From: an uncultured Flavobacteriales bacterium
Lineage (GTDB): Bacteria > Bacteroidota > Bacteroidia > Flavobacteriales > JBLHRE01
Length of the DNA stretch: 64,000 nt
Direction of reading: 5' to 3'
Assembly (NCBI GenBank): GCA_937139155.1
Contig: CAKZPI010000036.1
Span: forward strand, 62,001 to 126,000
Shown here: positions 46,978-56,536 of the stretch, one piece after another
Layout: every line of letters starts with the position of its first letter
How positions within the stretch are numbered: the stretch's first letter is position 1
Notes under the pieces: generated by a model
What the model was told of the DNA's origin: nothing
Database searches by the model: none
The model's input: only the letters and a program-made list of their open reading frames with translations
Made by a program: the position numbers and the translations under genes

Positions 46978-48074
46978 GTAAGCTCGACACAGAACTTGAA
47001 AGAAAGCTGGTACAAAGGCAAGAGGAAAACAGGCTCAGAACCTTGATGCCTCCAAAAAACTTAATTGACTTTTCATCCAATGACTACTTAGGTCTAAGCG
47101 AATTGAAAGAAATTCAAGACTTGTCTTCAAAAATCGCGAGTTCCTACCCCTTTGTTCTTGGCGGTAAAGGTTCACGACTGATTTCAGGGAATCATTCCAT
47201 TTACGGCGACTTTGAAGAATGGTTGGCCCATTTTCATGGGAAAGAATCTGCCTTGGTTTTTAATTCAGGATATTCAGCCAATCTGGGGGTTTTCGCAAGC
47301 CTTCCTCAGAAAGGAGACCGGGTGATTTACGATTCTCTTTCGCATGCTTCCATTCGGGATGGGCTTAGGCTTTCTTTGGCGGGTTCTTTTTCCTTTAAAC
47401 ATAATGACTTAAACCATTTAGAGGATCGGCTAAAACAGGATTGGAAGGGAAATACCATTATTGCCACGGAGTCTATTTTTTCCATGCATGGAGACCGTTC
47501 ACCCCTGAAAGAAATTTCAGGATTGGCCAAAAAATACGGGGCCGAAGTTTGGGTTGATGAAGCCCATGCTACCGGAATAATTGGAAATGCCGGACGGGGC
47601 TTGGTTGATGAACTAGACCTAAGCCAGGAGATTGACCTTTGCATTCACACCTTTGGAAAAGCCCTTGGGGCACATGGAGCAGCTGTTCTTAGCTCAAATA
47701 TTAAACGAAACTTCCTCATTAACTACGCCAGGTCCTTTATCTACACCACAGCTTTACCCCCAAGCAGTTTAGCCGATTCCTGGGCCGCCTATACTTATAT
47801 GTCAGGATCAGAAAAGGAACGTCTCTCCCTTTTCGCCAATGTTGAACTATTCTCTGAAGCGAAAAATAATTCAGGACCCATTCAAGTGTTTTCAGGAAAT
47901 GGTCAAAACCTTAGCCGAGTTCAGAGCGCATTGGAAGAGTCAGGGTTTTACGCCAAGGCAATTTTGCCTCCAACTGTACCCCTTGGGGAAGAGCGAATTA
48001 GAATATGCATTCGGGCCAACCACAGTCCAAAGCATATTCTAAGTCTTAAGAAGCTCTTGAAATCAACGAACTAG
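46974..48074 (+). CDS. bioF: 8-amino-7-oxononanoate synthase
   Basis: 366 residues, slightly shorter than the E. coli enzyme. Condenses pimeloyl thioester with alanine, PLP-dependent. Visible: LIDFSSNDYLGLS, GKGSRLISGNHSIY, SGYSANLGVF, VDEAHATGIIGNAGRG and PLP-binding Lys229 in IHTFGKALGAHGAAVL. All catalytic residues are intact. It is the last gene of the operon with the XRE regulator; the last 12 bp overlap the stop end of the convergent large T9SS gene. bioD, bioA and a ketoacyl synthase follow beyond that gene. Confidence 0.92.
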   Translation: MSKLDTELERKLVQRQEENRLRTLMPPKNLIDFSSNDYLGLSELKEIQDLSSKIASSYPFVLGGKGSRLISGNHSIYGDFEEWLAHFHGKESALVFNSGYSANLGVFASLPQKGDRVIYDSLSHASIRDGLRLSLAGSFSFKHNDLNHLEDRLKQDWKGNTIIATESIFSMHGDRSPLKEISGLAKKYGAEVWVDEAHATGIIGNAGRGLVDELDLSQEIDLCIHTFGKALGAHGAAVLSSNIKRNFLINYARSFIYTTALPPSSLADSWAAYTYMSGSEKERLSLFANVELFSEAKNNSGPIQVFSGNGQNLSRVQSALEESGFYAKAILPPTVPLGEERIRICIRANHSPKHILSLKKLLKSTN

Positions 48075-51000
48075 AACCACCATGCCTTCGTAAGATTCAT
48101 CCGTTCCGCTGTAGGTGGAGTAGTAAATCCGTACTGCGTAAACATCGGGCTTGGCCCTTTTACGGTCTATCAAACTTAGGCCGTCCCATGATTCGTTTTC
48201 ATTGTCGGTCTCGAAGATTCGCTTACCCCAACGATCGTAAATTTCCATTTTATAGGAACCTGGAACATGTCCTAGAATCGAAGGCTTAAATCCATCATTC
48301 ACTCCATCCCCATCAGGGGTAAAGGCATTGGGCACAAAGAAGCGAATGTTCTCAAGAAGTTCAATCTTGCAGGTATGGGTACTTGTACAACCAAACTTAT
48401 CGGCTACCGTAAGGGTAACATCATAGATGCCTGTTTGGGTATATCCATGTTTTGGGCTCTGAACATTTGAGGTATTTCCATCCCCGAAATTCCAGGTCCA
48501 GGTAACCGCATTTTGGGTTGAATCAATAAACTGATAGAACGGATCTGTGGTATAAATGGTATCGTAATCACAATTGCAAGCAATATCCGGGTTGTCGTAG
48601 AAGTTGATCTCCACCGTATCCCGGTCTAAACAAATGGCATTAGAGTCTGTGAAAACGAATTCATAAGCTCCAAACGAAAGGGCTGAAACATCCACATCCG
48701 TTGTATTAGAATTTGGATTTTGGAAGACCACTCCTGCAGGGCCTGTCCAGTTGCCGTTGGCTGTAGGACTGGTAGCATTGAGGGTGTAAGTCAATCCGCA
48801 AATCTCATCATCTACTCCTGCAAAAGCCAATGGAGGCTCATAAAAGCATAGGGTAAAGGTTTCAGAGTCTGAACAAGACTGGTTGTCTTCTGTCAAGGTA
48901 AATGAATAACATCCATAATTATTAGCCACTGAAATAGTAAAGGTTGAGTCATTCGGGCTGGAGATGTTTACGGCTCCTGAGCTAGAGGTTAAACCAAAGT
49001 TTGAGCCATTGGCAGAATGGGTAAATACAAGGGTAAGGTTAGACCCACAAATTGAATCGTTCGGAATGGGCGAAATATTGGTTTGTTCTTCAAAAGATAT
49101 TTCTACTGTATCAGATTCTGAACAAACCTCATTGGTTTCCGTTAAGATGAATTGATAAACCCCATAATTGGGTACAGTAACCGTGGAGGTCACTGAATTT
49201 GCATTCCCAAATACAGCTCCGGCTTGAATGCTGGTCCACTGAATTTGACTACCCGAGACTGACTGAACCCCTTGAAGGTTAAAGTTTAAGTCACAAATGC
49301 TTTGATCCGTGCCGGCATTTGGGTTAGGCTGTTCAATAAAGGTAAGGTTCAAGGTATCAGAATCTGAGCATCCCCCATTGTTTTCGGTCCAAATCAAAGA
49401 ATAAGTACCATACTGACCGGTTGGAATGCTGGCAGTAGCATTGGGGTCATTACCAGCCACACTTACTCCTACGGGGGTGGTCCAGAAGCCGGTTGAGCTT
49501 GGGGTGCTGTAGGCTCCTTGCAGAACGTAAGAAGGCCCGCAAACAGAATCCGTTAAACCGGCAAATGCTTGAGGTTGCTGAGTGAAATTAACCTGAAGGG
49601 TATCGGAAGAAACACAAATTTGATTGGTTTCAGTCCAGATTAAATCATAGGAACCATAGGCCGAACCGGCAAAGTTTACGGTAGCCGCTGGATTTGTACT
49701 ATCGCTAAATACGGGTCCAGTTGGGATGGCTGTCCAAACTCCTTGGCCCACGGAAGCACTTGCGTAAAGGGTGAGGTTGGTATCACAAATGCTTGTATCT
49801 ATTCCCGCTTGAGCGGAAGGCTGCTGAACAAATTCAATGCATACAGTATCTCTATTCACACAGGCCCCATTGGTTTCGGTCCAAACCATGCAATAATTCC
49901 CGTAAGGAGCACCGTTCAGATCAAGGTTTGTATTGGGGTCATTGGCATTGAAGGAAAGGAGGCCGCTGATGTCTGACCATTGTCCTTGCCCCAAACTAGG
50001 TTGGGCCGCAAGTTGAGTTTGAGTTCCACAAATGCTATCATCTTGACCAGCATTGGTTTGAGGAAGATCGAAGAAGCAAACTTGCGCTGAGTCAGATACG
50101 ATGCAGTTTCCGTAGTCTATATTGTAATACACCCAGCAACAACCTGAACTTGTTTTGGTCAAGTTGGTTATGGAATCATTGGGATTTGCAAAGGTCAAAT
50201 CAGCACAATTGGTGGTCCAATAACCGCTTTGATTGGGTTTATTCATATTGGCCTGAATCTGCCCATTGCTTCCACAAAAAGCGGAAGAATCAGGGGAAAT
50301 ATTAATGCTGGCCGATTCGAAGAAATTAATTTCAACGGTATCACGGCTTATGCAGCCTCCATTGTTTTCTTCCCAATACAGCTCATAAATACCAAAAGCG
50401 TTCACACAAGCTTGGGCATTTGGGAGGGTAGAGTCATTGAAACTTACCATTTGATTGGATGACCAAACGCCTGACCCTACAGAAGTTGACGGATTTAGGG
50501 TATAGCATAGAGCGCAAATGGTATCATCAAGGCCAGCATTGGCAACAGGCTCTTCCAAAAACTCAATTTTCACAGAGTCTTGTGATTTACAAACCCCTTG
50601 ATCCACATTCCAATAGAAGGTGTATTCACCATAGGTGGCATTTATTGATACCGTAGGATTATGAGTAGAATCGTGGGGATTAAAAACAGGGCTTACTGAA
50701 TTCCCGAAAGGATCTAAAACCGTCCATTTCCCACTACCAGCGGTGGGAGTTGCGTCAAGGGTATAATTCAAACCACATACTGAATCGTTCGGCCCCGCTT
50801 CCGGAGCAGGCAGATCATAAAAGGTTACCACCACTGTATCGGTATCGCTACAAGAGCCATTGGTTTCAATGTAATAGAAATCAACCGTTTCAAAAGGAGG
50901 GGTAAGATTGTTCAATTGAATGAAAGCTTGCCCATTACCTCCGGAAAAGATATTTGTATTCGGGCGATCGGTTTGATAGGTGCCTGAAGTTGTTGGGGTT

Positions 51001-53360
51001 GTGGATCCTTGTAGTTGAATAAACTCTCCACAAGTTGCGGTATCATTTCCTGCGAAAGCAGTAATTTCAGGATAGATGATCACGTTTAAGGAATCGCAGG
51101 AGGCACAACCCGAGGCAGTTTGATCACACCAGTAAAGGAGGTAATTTCCGGGAGGGCCCGAATAATCTGAATTTTCAAGGGTAGGGTTGGTAAAACTTAC
51201 CGAACCTGTGGGCTCGTTCCACTGCCCAAAACCTGTATTTGAAGTGGCTGAAACGCTACCTGTTCCGTCGCAGGAAATTTGGTTGGGTCCGGCTTCAGGA
51301 AGAGCAAGTGGTGTATAGGTAATGAAAACCGTGTCCTCGGATAGACAGCCGAGCGAATCTTCAGACCAAATTGCGTAATAAGACCCAGGACCTTGAGAAA
51401 GGACGAATTGAGAATACGGAGAACCTGGAGAATTCACAATCATACCCGGACCGGGGGTCCAAGTTCCTGTGGCATTTGGGGTAGGATTTGGATTGAAAGA
51501 ACCATTGGTTTGGCAAACTCCAAAATCAGGACCTGCGTCTGCCTGAAGCGGGTTTTTAACAACCACCACAAAGGTATCCGCTGGAGCGGCTTTACATTTT
51601 GAAGCAGGATCTGTTAGGTCAAGAGTCACATAATAGGTTCCTGTATCAGGCCAAGACACTTGGTAAGGACCTTCATCGGCTCCTGAAATTACATTTCCGC
51701 CATCCCAATCCCAGTTGTACTGAACCGTTGAGCTTCCATTGCCATTGATAATGTTTCCGAGAAATGATCCGGCAATGCCAGGACATAGGGGGGATTCCCC
51801 AATGATTTCAGGTTCACCAACGGGAGCTTGAACTACAATATCAACCACCAGACTTTCTACCGGAAGACAAAGGAGCTCTTCAACCTCGAGGGTGACCGTA
51901 TAATTTCCCGGGGTTGTATAGATATGAGTAGGGTCAGAGCTGGTAGAAGTGGTTCCATCTCCGAAATCATATTCTAAGTTTAGGTAAGCATAGGAAATGG
52001 TTTCATCAAACTGTACGGTAGAATCAACACAGACCGTGTCTGGGTAATCAAGTTCAATGGCAAGGTTATTTACAAACCCACCTCCCGAGAAGGCGTAGGA
52101 GTCATCACTTCCAAAACCATGAATCATGGCAACCATTGGTCCTGTGGCGGTTAATTCATAGGAAGTTGCTAATCCTGAAACCCCAAGGACATAGTTCAAA
52201 TACGAAAAATCAGGATTCTGGGGATGAGGAACAAAACCTGCGCTTATACTGGCCCCGTCAAGTTCAACCGAAGGCACCGTAGCTGTTTCTGTAAGGATGG
52301 ACAAGCGGTGGTTATTGTTTACCCCAACAATGGTTGAGAACACCATGGTATCAATACCTTGCTCAATTGAGAAGGTTCTACTTTGGAAAGGGTCTCCTAC
52401 ACCACCAAGGGCTCCGGAAGGAGCGTATTCTGTTAGGGCGATGGGTTTATCGGCCACAATGTGGTATGGGGTGGGCGGACCTGCATTAAACTCGTTAAAC
52501 TGCCCAGCGTTGAGCACAAAAGGAGCCCCGCCGTTAATTCTTACAGTGGTATTGTTTTGAGCAGCCATTACCCTCAGTCTTTCTTGTTGGCGAAAACCGG
52601 TGGTATAATACTCTTTACCCCAGGCTACAATGGGAATCATTTGTTCATAAAGGTGGTCGCAACAACAAGGGCCATTGGGGACCGAAGAACAAGAGGAACC
52701 TCCAAAAACAGCAATGGGTTTACATTTATCGTTACTAATAACCCGTGAACCGGTTAGGTCATCTTGACTTTGGACCATATAGGTTTGTCCTTCATCCAAG
52801 TTGATGGTAAAGGGAACCCCTGCAGGCTGACCAGAAAGCGTTGCATTTGCGGGAGTAATTTCAACTTGGGTGCCATCGGCAGTAGCTACCACCAGAAATT
52901 CAGGCCAAGTATTAATGGCAACATTGGAATAGGTGGATACAATGTATTCATCGCGGAGCGCTCTTAAGGGAAAAAGTCTAGCTGCATCCGTAGAATAATC
53001 TACCACAGACTCTGCGGATACCGAAATTGGATCATTTGCCGTGATGAAAAGGCCCATTGGCTGAGGAGCTCCCGCCGTAGCATTTTCATATCCAGCCGTG
53101 GGAAAAGTAATGGTGGTTGGTGCCCCAGGAACAACCGTGAAATTTTGATTGAAAGCATTCATCGGAGCCGAAACATTACCCGTGGTATTAAACTTCGAAG
53201 TGATTTGCACCCTCAGGGTTGGAGCAGCTCCACCAGCTCCAACAGCATTTTGCATGAATCCGAAATAAAAATATTTACCCGCCGTAGTAATTTGGGCATC
53301 AAGGCTTTTAATGGTTCCTAGCATTAAGATGCATAGGACCAATTTGTAAAATTTTCCCAT
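48063..53360 (-). CDS. Giant T9SS type B surface protein with IgGFc-binding-like, PKD and repeat domains
   Basis: 1765 residues from the ATG at 53360. Signal peptide about 1-23. Residues about 50-430 fit the IgGFc-binding N-terminal domain (SGQPAGVPFTINLDEGQTYM; GKEYYTTGFRQQERLRVMAA). PKD-type domains follow (LEYDFGDGTTS; YNWDWDGGNV). Then come 12 degenerate repeats of about 82 residues, and another PKD (TWTWNFGDGNTS). The end (about 1673-1765) is a gliding-motility/T9SS type B sorting domain: FVPNAFTPDGDGVNDGFKP, MEIYDRWGKRIFETD, YEGMVVLVR. Likely a secreted, surface-attached adhesin. It separates bioF from bioD. Confidence 0.9.
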   Translation of the reverse strand: MGKFYKLVLCILMLGTIKSLDAQITTAGKYFYFGFMQNAVGAGGAAPTLRVQITSKFNTTGNVSAPMNAFNQNFTVVPGAPTTITFPTAGYENATAGAPQPMGLFITANDPISVSAESVVDYSTDAARLFPLRALRDEYIVSTYSNVAINTWPEFLVVATADGTQVEITPANATLSGQPAGVPFTINLDEGQTYMVQSQDDLTGSRVISNDKCKPIAVFGGSSCSSVPNGPCCCDHLYEQMIPIVAWGKEYYTTGFRQQERLRVMAAQNNTTVRINGGAPFVLNAGQFNEFNAGPPTPYHIVADKPIALTEYAPSGALGGVGDPFQSRTFSIEQGIDTMVFSTIVGVNNNHRLSILTETATVPSVELDGASISAGFVPHPQNPDFSYLNYVLGVSGLATSYELTATGPMVAMIHGFGSDDSYAFSGGGFVNNLAIELDYPDTVCVDSTVQFDETISYAYLNLEYDFGDGTTSTSSDPTHIYTTPGNYTVTLEVEELLCLPVESLVVDIVVQAPVGEPEIIGESPLCPGIAGSFLGNIINGNGSSTVQYNWDWDGGNVISGADEGPYQVSWPDTGTYYVTLDLTDPASKCKAAPADTFVVVVKNPLQADAGPDFGVCQTNGSFNPNPTPNATGTWTPGPGMIVNSPGSPYSQFVLSQGPGSYYAIWSEDSLGCLSEDTVFITYTPLALPEAGPNQISCDGTGSVSATSNTGFGQWNEPTGSVSFTNPTLENSDYSGPPGNYLLYWCDQTASGCASCDSLNVIIYPEITAFAGNDTATCGEFIQLQGSTTPTTSGTYQTDRPNTNIFSGGNGQAFIQLNNLTPPFETVDFYYIETNGSCSDTDTVVVTFYDLPAPEAGPNDSVCGLNYTLDATPTAGSGKWTVLDPFGNSVSPVFNPHDSTHNPTVSINATYGEYTFYWNVDQGVCKSQDSVKIEFLEEPVANAGLDDTICALCYTLNPSTSVGSGVWSSNQMVSFNDSTLPNAQACVNAFGIYELYWEENNGGCISRDTVEINFFESASINISPDSSAFCGSNGQIQANMNKPNQSGYWTTNCADLTFANPNDSITNLTKTSSGCCWVYYNIDYGNCIVSDSAQVCFFDLPQTNAGQDDSICGTQTQLAAQPSLGQGQWSDISGLLSFNANDPNTNLDLNGAPYGNYCMVWTETNGACVNRDTVCIEFVQQPSAQAGIDTSICDTNLTLYASASVGQGVWTAIPTGPVFSDSTNPAATVNFAGSAYGSYDLIWTETNQICVSSDTLQVNFTQQPQAFAGLTDSVCGPSYVLQGAYSTPSSTGFWTTPVGVSVAGNDPNATASIPTGQYGTYSLIWTENNGGCSDSDTLNLTFIEQPNPNAGTDQSICDLNFNLQGVQSVSGSQIQWTSIQAGAVFGNANSVTSTVTVPNYGVYQFILTETNEVCSESDTVEISFEEQTNISPIPNDSICGSNLTLVFTHSANGSNFGLTSSSGAVNISSPNDSTFTISVANNYGCYSFTLTEDNQSCSDSETFTLCFYEPPLAFAGVDDEICGLTYTLNATSPTANGNWTGPAGVVFQNPNSNTTDVDVSALSFGAYEFVFTDSNAICLDRDTVEINFYDNPDIACNCDYDTIYTTDPFYQFIDSTQNAVTWTWNFGDGNTSNVQSPKHGYTQTGIYDVTLTVADKFGCTSTHTCKIELLENIRFFVPNAFTPDGDGVNDGFKPSILGHVPGSYKMEIYDRWGKRIFETDNENESWDGLSLIDRKRAKPDVYAVRIYYSTYSGTDESYEGMVVLVR
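48595..51550 (-). repeat. Twelve tandem protein repeats inside the giant surface protein
   Basis: Each unit begins with a variation of xAGxDDxICGxxYxL, continues to a GxW-type strand, and closes with GxYxLxWxExNGxCxxxDTVxIxF. Units are about 240-265 bp. Sequence identity between units is low, so this is an old expansion rather than a recent slippage product. Conserved cysteines suggest a disulfide per repeat. Confidence 0.8.
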
Positions 53361-53479
53361 AGAATTGCGTGAGTCGGTTTGAATAACCCTCAAATATCGT
53401 GAATAAATGCCTGAAAATCAACTTACTTATGCTCGCATACTAGATTGAAATCAATGTTTTGAAATTTGAGAAAGGCCTT

Positions 53480-53487
53480 TACCTTCG
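53480..53487 (+). promoter_or_regulatory. Possible -7 element very close to bioD
   Basis: TACCTTCG (one mismatch to TAnnTTTG) ends 5 bases before the bioD ATG, so transcription would start at about the start codon; this may mean a leaderless mRNA. Confidence 0.3.
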
Positions 53488-53492
53488 CCCCC

Positions 53493-54113
53493 ATGAAATT
53501 ATTCATCTCTGGAACGGACACGGACGCCGGGAAAACCCTGTGCAGCGCCATAATTTCTTATGCGCTTGAAGCGGATTATTGGAAACCCATTCAAACCGGA
53601 ACTCGGATAGATTCGGACCGTGGTTGGATTGAAGGATTGCAATTAGGCATTAAGACCCATCCGGAAGCCTATGAATTTACCGAACCCGTTTCACCTCATT
53701 ACGCAGCGGCCCTAGAGAATTCGGAAATTGACCTGGATTCTATCACCCTTCCGGAATCAAACAAATTGGTAATTGAGGGCGCTGGAGGCTTACTGGTTCC
53801 CATAAACCAAGACCAAACCTTGGTTGACCTAATCCGCAGGCTAGAGACCCCAGTGGTATTGGTAAGTCGGCATAAACTCGGAAGCATCAACCATAGCCTA
53901 TTAAGCTTACATCTTTTAAAACAATTTAACATTCCAGTTTTTGGAGTGCTATACTCTGGCAACCCTATTGGTGATACCGAAGATATTATTCATCAGTTTC
54001 ATAAGGTTCCAAATCTTGGAAGAATTCCAGAAACCGAAAGCATAAAGGGAGAATTTATTAAAAATCAAGGACTTAAACTAAGAGCGGCATGGAGAGAGAA
54101 AGGACTGATCTAA
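53493..54113 (+). CDS. bioD: Dethiobiotin synthase
   Basis: 206 residues from the ATG at 53493. ATP-dependent carboxylation of DAPA to dethiobiotin. P-loop FISGTDTDAGKTLCSA, KPIQTG substrate loop, and IEGAGGLLVPINQ. It overlaps bioA by 25 bp. Confidence 0.94.
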   Translation: MKLFISGTDTDAGKTLCSAIISYALEADYWKPIQTGTRIDSDRGWIEGLQLGIKTHPEAYEFTEPVSPHYAAALENSEIDLDSITLPESNKLVIEGAGGLLVPINQDQTLVDLIRRLETPVVLVSRHKLGSINHSLLSLHLLKQFNIPVFGVLYSGNPIGDTEDIIHQFHKVPNLGRIPETESIKGEFIKNQGLKLRAAWREKGLI

Positions 54114-55381
54114 GCGATTGGGAAATGTGGGATGAGCAATATGTATGGCATCCTTATACCCAAATGAAAGGCGCCAAGCATTTGTCAGTTGAATCAGCCA
54201 AAGGGAGCCAAATCAAGCTCAAAGACGGACGGGAAATCATTGATGCAGTTAGTAGTTGGTGGGTAAATCCCCACGGGCATTCGCATCCATATATTGCTGA
54301 GAAAATTCATGAACAAGCTCAAAATCTAGCCCATGTTATTTTTGCGGGATTTAGACATGAGCCCGCCGCCCGATTGGCAAAAACCCTAGCTGATTGGCTT
54401 CCCGGAAGCTTAAATCGAGTTTTCTTTTCTGACAACGGATCTACCGCCGTAGAGGCCGCCCTTAAGATGTGCATTCAAGCCCATTACAATGAAGGCAAAC
54501 CCAAAAAGACCATCGTTGCCTTTGAAGGCGCCTACCATGGAGATACCCTGGGAGCGATTTCCACCTCTGCCCAAGACACCTTTTTCACAGCCTTTAAAGA
54601 ATACACCTTTGAAATTCAACGAATCCCCCTGCCTAATGCAGGTAATTTCAAAGACTGTTTTGAGAAGTTTCACTCGGTTTTGAAAGATGGCGATGTAGCT
54701 GCCTTCATCTATGAACCCTTGGTTCAGGGCGCTGCCGGAATGGAAATCTATTCCCCTTTCCATCTTGAGCAGCTTATTCAATTGGCCAAGCAATGGGGCG
54801 CCTATTGCATTGCCGATGAAGTCATGACTGGTTTTGGACGCACCGGAAAAACCTTTGCTTCTGAATATATGGAGACAAGTCCGGATGTAATTTGTTTGAG
54901 TAAGTGCCTTACTGGAGGCGCCTTACCCATGGCCATTACCGTTGGCAGCGATGAGATTTACGAGAAGTTCTTTTCCGATGAAAAGCAAAAGATGTTTTTC
55001 CACGGACATAGTTTCACGGGCAACCCGATTGGCTGCGCGGCATCCATTGCAAGTCTTGAATTACTGAAGAAGCAAGACTGCCAAGATGCAATTCAGAGGA
55101 TTAACCGACAGCATAAAGCCTTTTCCGATCGGATTAAGAGTCACCCTAAGGTAACCCGTTTGAGAATGATGGGCACCATTCTGGCCTTTGATTGGAAAAT
55201 TGATGAAAAAACCAATTACTACGCTGAGATTAGAGATGAACTTTACGAGTTCTTCCTGAGCAAAGGTGTGCTCTTACGCCCATTGGGTAATATTGTGTAC
55301 ATCCTTCCTCCTTACTGCATAAGCAAGGAGGAGCTAGAAGAGGTATATTCCGCCATTGAATCGGCTTTAGAGAAGTTTTAA
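54089..55381 (+). CDS. bioA: Adenosylmethionine-8-amino-7-oxononanoate aminotransferase
   Basis: 430 residues. Converts KAPA to DAPA with S-adenosylmethionine as amino donor. Visible: YVWHPYTQM, VSSWWVNPHGHSHPYI (substrate-binding Trp), FSDNGSTAVEAALKM, FEGAYHGDTLGAIS, and the PLP Lys272 in ICLSKCLTGGALPMA. Intact. Stop and next start share one base. Confidence 0.95.
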   Translation: MERERTDLSDWEMWDEQYVWHPYTQMKGAKHLSVESAKGSQIKLKDGREIIDAVSSWWVNPHGHSHPYIAEKIHEQAQNLAHVIFAGFRHEPAARLAKTLADWLPGSLNRVFFSDNGSTAVEAALKMCIQAHYNEGKPKKTIVAFEGAYHGDTLGAISTSAQDTFFTAFKEYTFEIQRIPLPNAGNFKDCFEKFHSVLKDGDVAAFIYEPLVQGAAGMEIYSPFHLEQLIQLAKQWGAYCIADEVMTGFGRTGKTFASEYMETSPDVICLSKCLTGGALPMAITVGSDEIYEKFFSDEKQKMFFHGHSFTGNPIGCAASIASLELLKKQDCQDAIQRINRQHKAFSDRIKSHPKVTRLRMMGTILAFDWKIDEKTNYYAEIRDELYEFFLSKGVLLRPLGNIVYILPPYCISKEELEEVYSAIESALEKF

Positions 55382-56496
55382 TGGGATTATTCATTCATCA
55401 AATCGCCTCCGTGAGTCCGGTTGGACTAAGCAGCCCTGGCTCAGCTTTAAGCTCACGGCATCATTTCTTAATTCAAGAAAACGGAAATTGGCTAGCCCGT
55501 ATTCCTGCTGACCTTGAAGTTGAATTTCAAAGTTTCCTGAAAAGGGAAAAAAGCTTGAGGCATTTTGACCGATTGGTTCAATTGGCTTGTTTCGCCGGGA
55601 GGCAATTGGATCTTTCCAGCGTGAATCCTCAAAAGACTGCGGTATTTTTTGGTAGCTCCCGCGGACCCACCAATAATTGGGAAAACCATTTTAAGCATTT
55701 TCTGGCCCATGAATCTTGCCTGAGCCAAGCTTCCCCCTCAACAACCTTAGGTAGCTCAGCCTCTGTACTCAGTCATTTTCTCGGCATTGAGGGTCCGGCA
55801 TCAGACCATAGCACAACCTGCAGCAGCTTTGGAACTGGACTCCTTCATGCAAAGGCCTGGCTTGACGCAGGCATGATTGAACAGGCCCTAGTGGTAGGCT
55901 CTGAAAGTCCGCTAACTGAATTCACCATGGCTCAAATGAAATCTATGGGAATAAGTGCTGAAAACCAAGACAACTACCCCTGTGAGCCCTTCTCAGGAAA
56001 ATCAAATGGCGGTATGGTACTAGGGGAAGCAGGCGTAGTTTGCCTTCTTTCAAACAATCCTGAAAATGCCTTAGCTAAGATTTCCGGACTAGGATGGGCC
56101 TCGGAAAAAATTCCTTCCAAAACGGGCTTATCCGGCGAAAGCCTAAAACAGGCAATGCGGATGGCTTTAGAAGATGCCAAACAAGACCAAGTGGATTTGA
56201 TCATCCCGCACGCCCCGGGCACCGTTAAGGGAGACATAGCTGAGAAGCAGGCCATGGAAGAAGTGTTTGGCGCCGCCCTACCCGAATACGGGAATTTAAA
56301 ATGGAAATACGGGCATAGCTTAGGAGCCTCAATGGGTCAAAGCATTGAACTAGGCCTGGCCAAAATGAATCTTGATTTCAGTTTTCACAGTCCACACAGC
56401 CCATTAACCATGCCTTGCAAAAACGTATTAATCAATGCAGTAGGCTTTGGCGGGAATGCCATAAGCATGCTTATGACCGAAGTCAGAGGAAAATAA
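55381..56496 (+). CDS. Beta-ketoacyl synthase in the biotin cluster
   Basis: 371 residues, a KAS I/II-type thiolase fold. Catalytic Cys147 (SDHSTTCSSFGTG), His277 (LIIPHAPGT) and His312 (KWKYGHSLGASM) are all present, so it should be condensing. The length is ~40 residues shorter than FabF. Located directly after bioA (1-bp overlap), it may make the pimeloyl precursor, since no bioC, bioH, bioW or bioZ is nearby. That role is inference from position. Confidence 0.85.
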   Translation: MGLFIHQIASVSPVGLSSPGSALSSRHHFLIQENGNWLARIPADLEVEFQSFLKREKSLRHFDRLVQLACFAGRQLDLSSVNPQKTAVFFGSSRGPTNNWENHFKHFLAHESCLSQASPSTTLGSSASVLSHFLGIEGPASDHSTTCSSFGTGLLHAKAWLDAGMIEQALVVGSESPLTEFTMAQMKSMGISAENQDNYPCEPFSGKSNGGMVLGEAGVVCLLSNNPENALAKISGLGWASEKIPSKTGLSGESLKQAMRMALEDAKQDQVDLIIPHAPGTVKGDIAEKQAMEEVFGAALPEYGNLKWKYGHSLGASMGQSIELGLAKMNLDFSFHSPHSPLTMPCKNVLINAVGFGGNAISMLMTEVRGK

Positions 56497-56536
56497 CCTG
56501 AGTCTTTGTTTCTTGGGCAAAGCTTAAAAGCTAACC

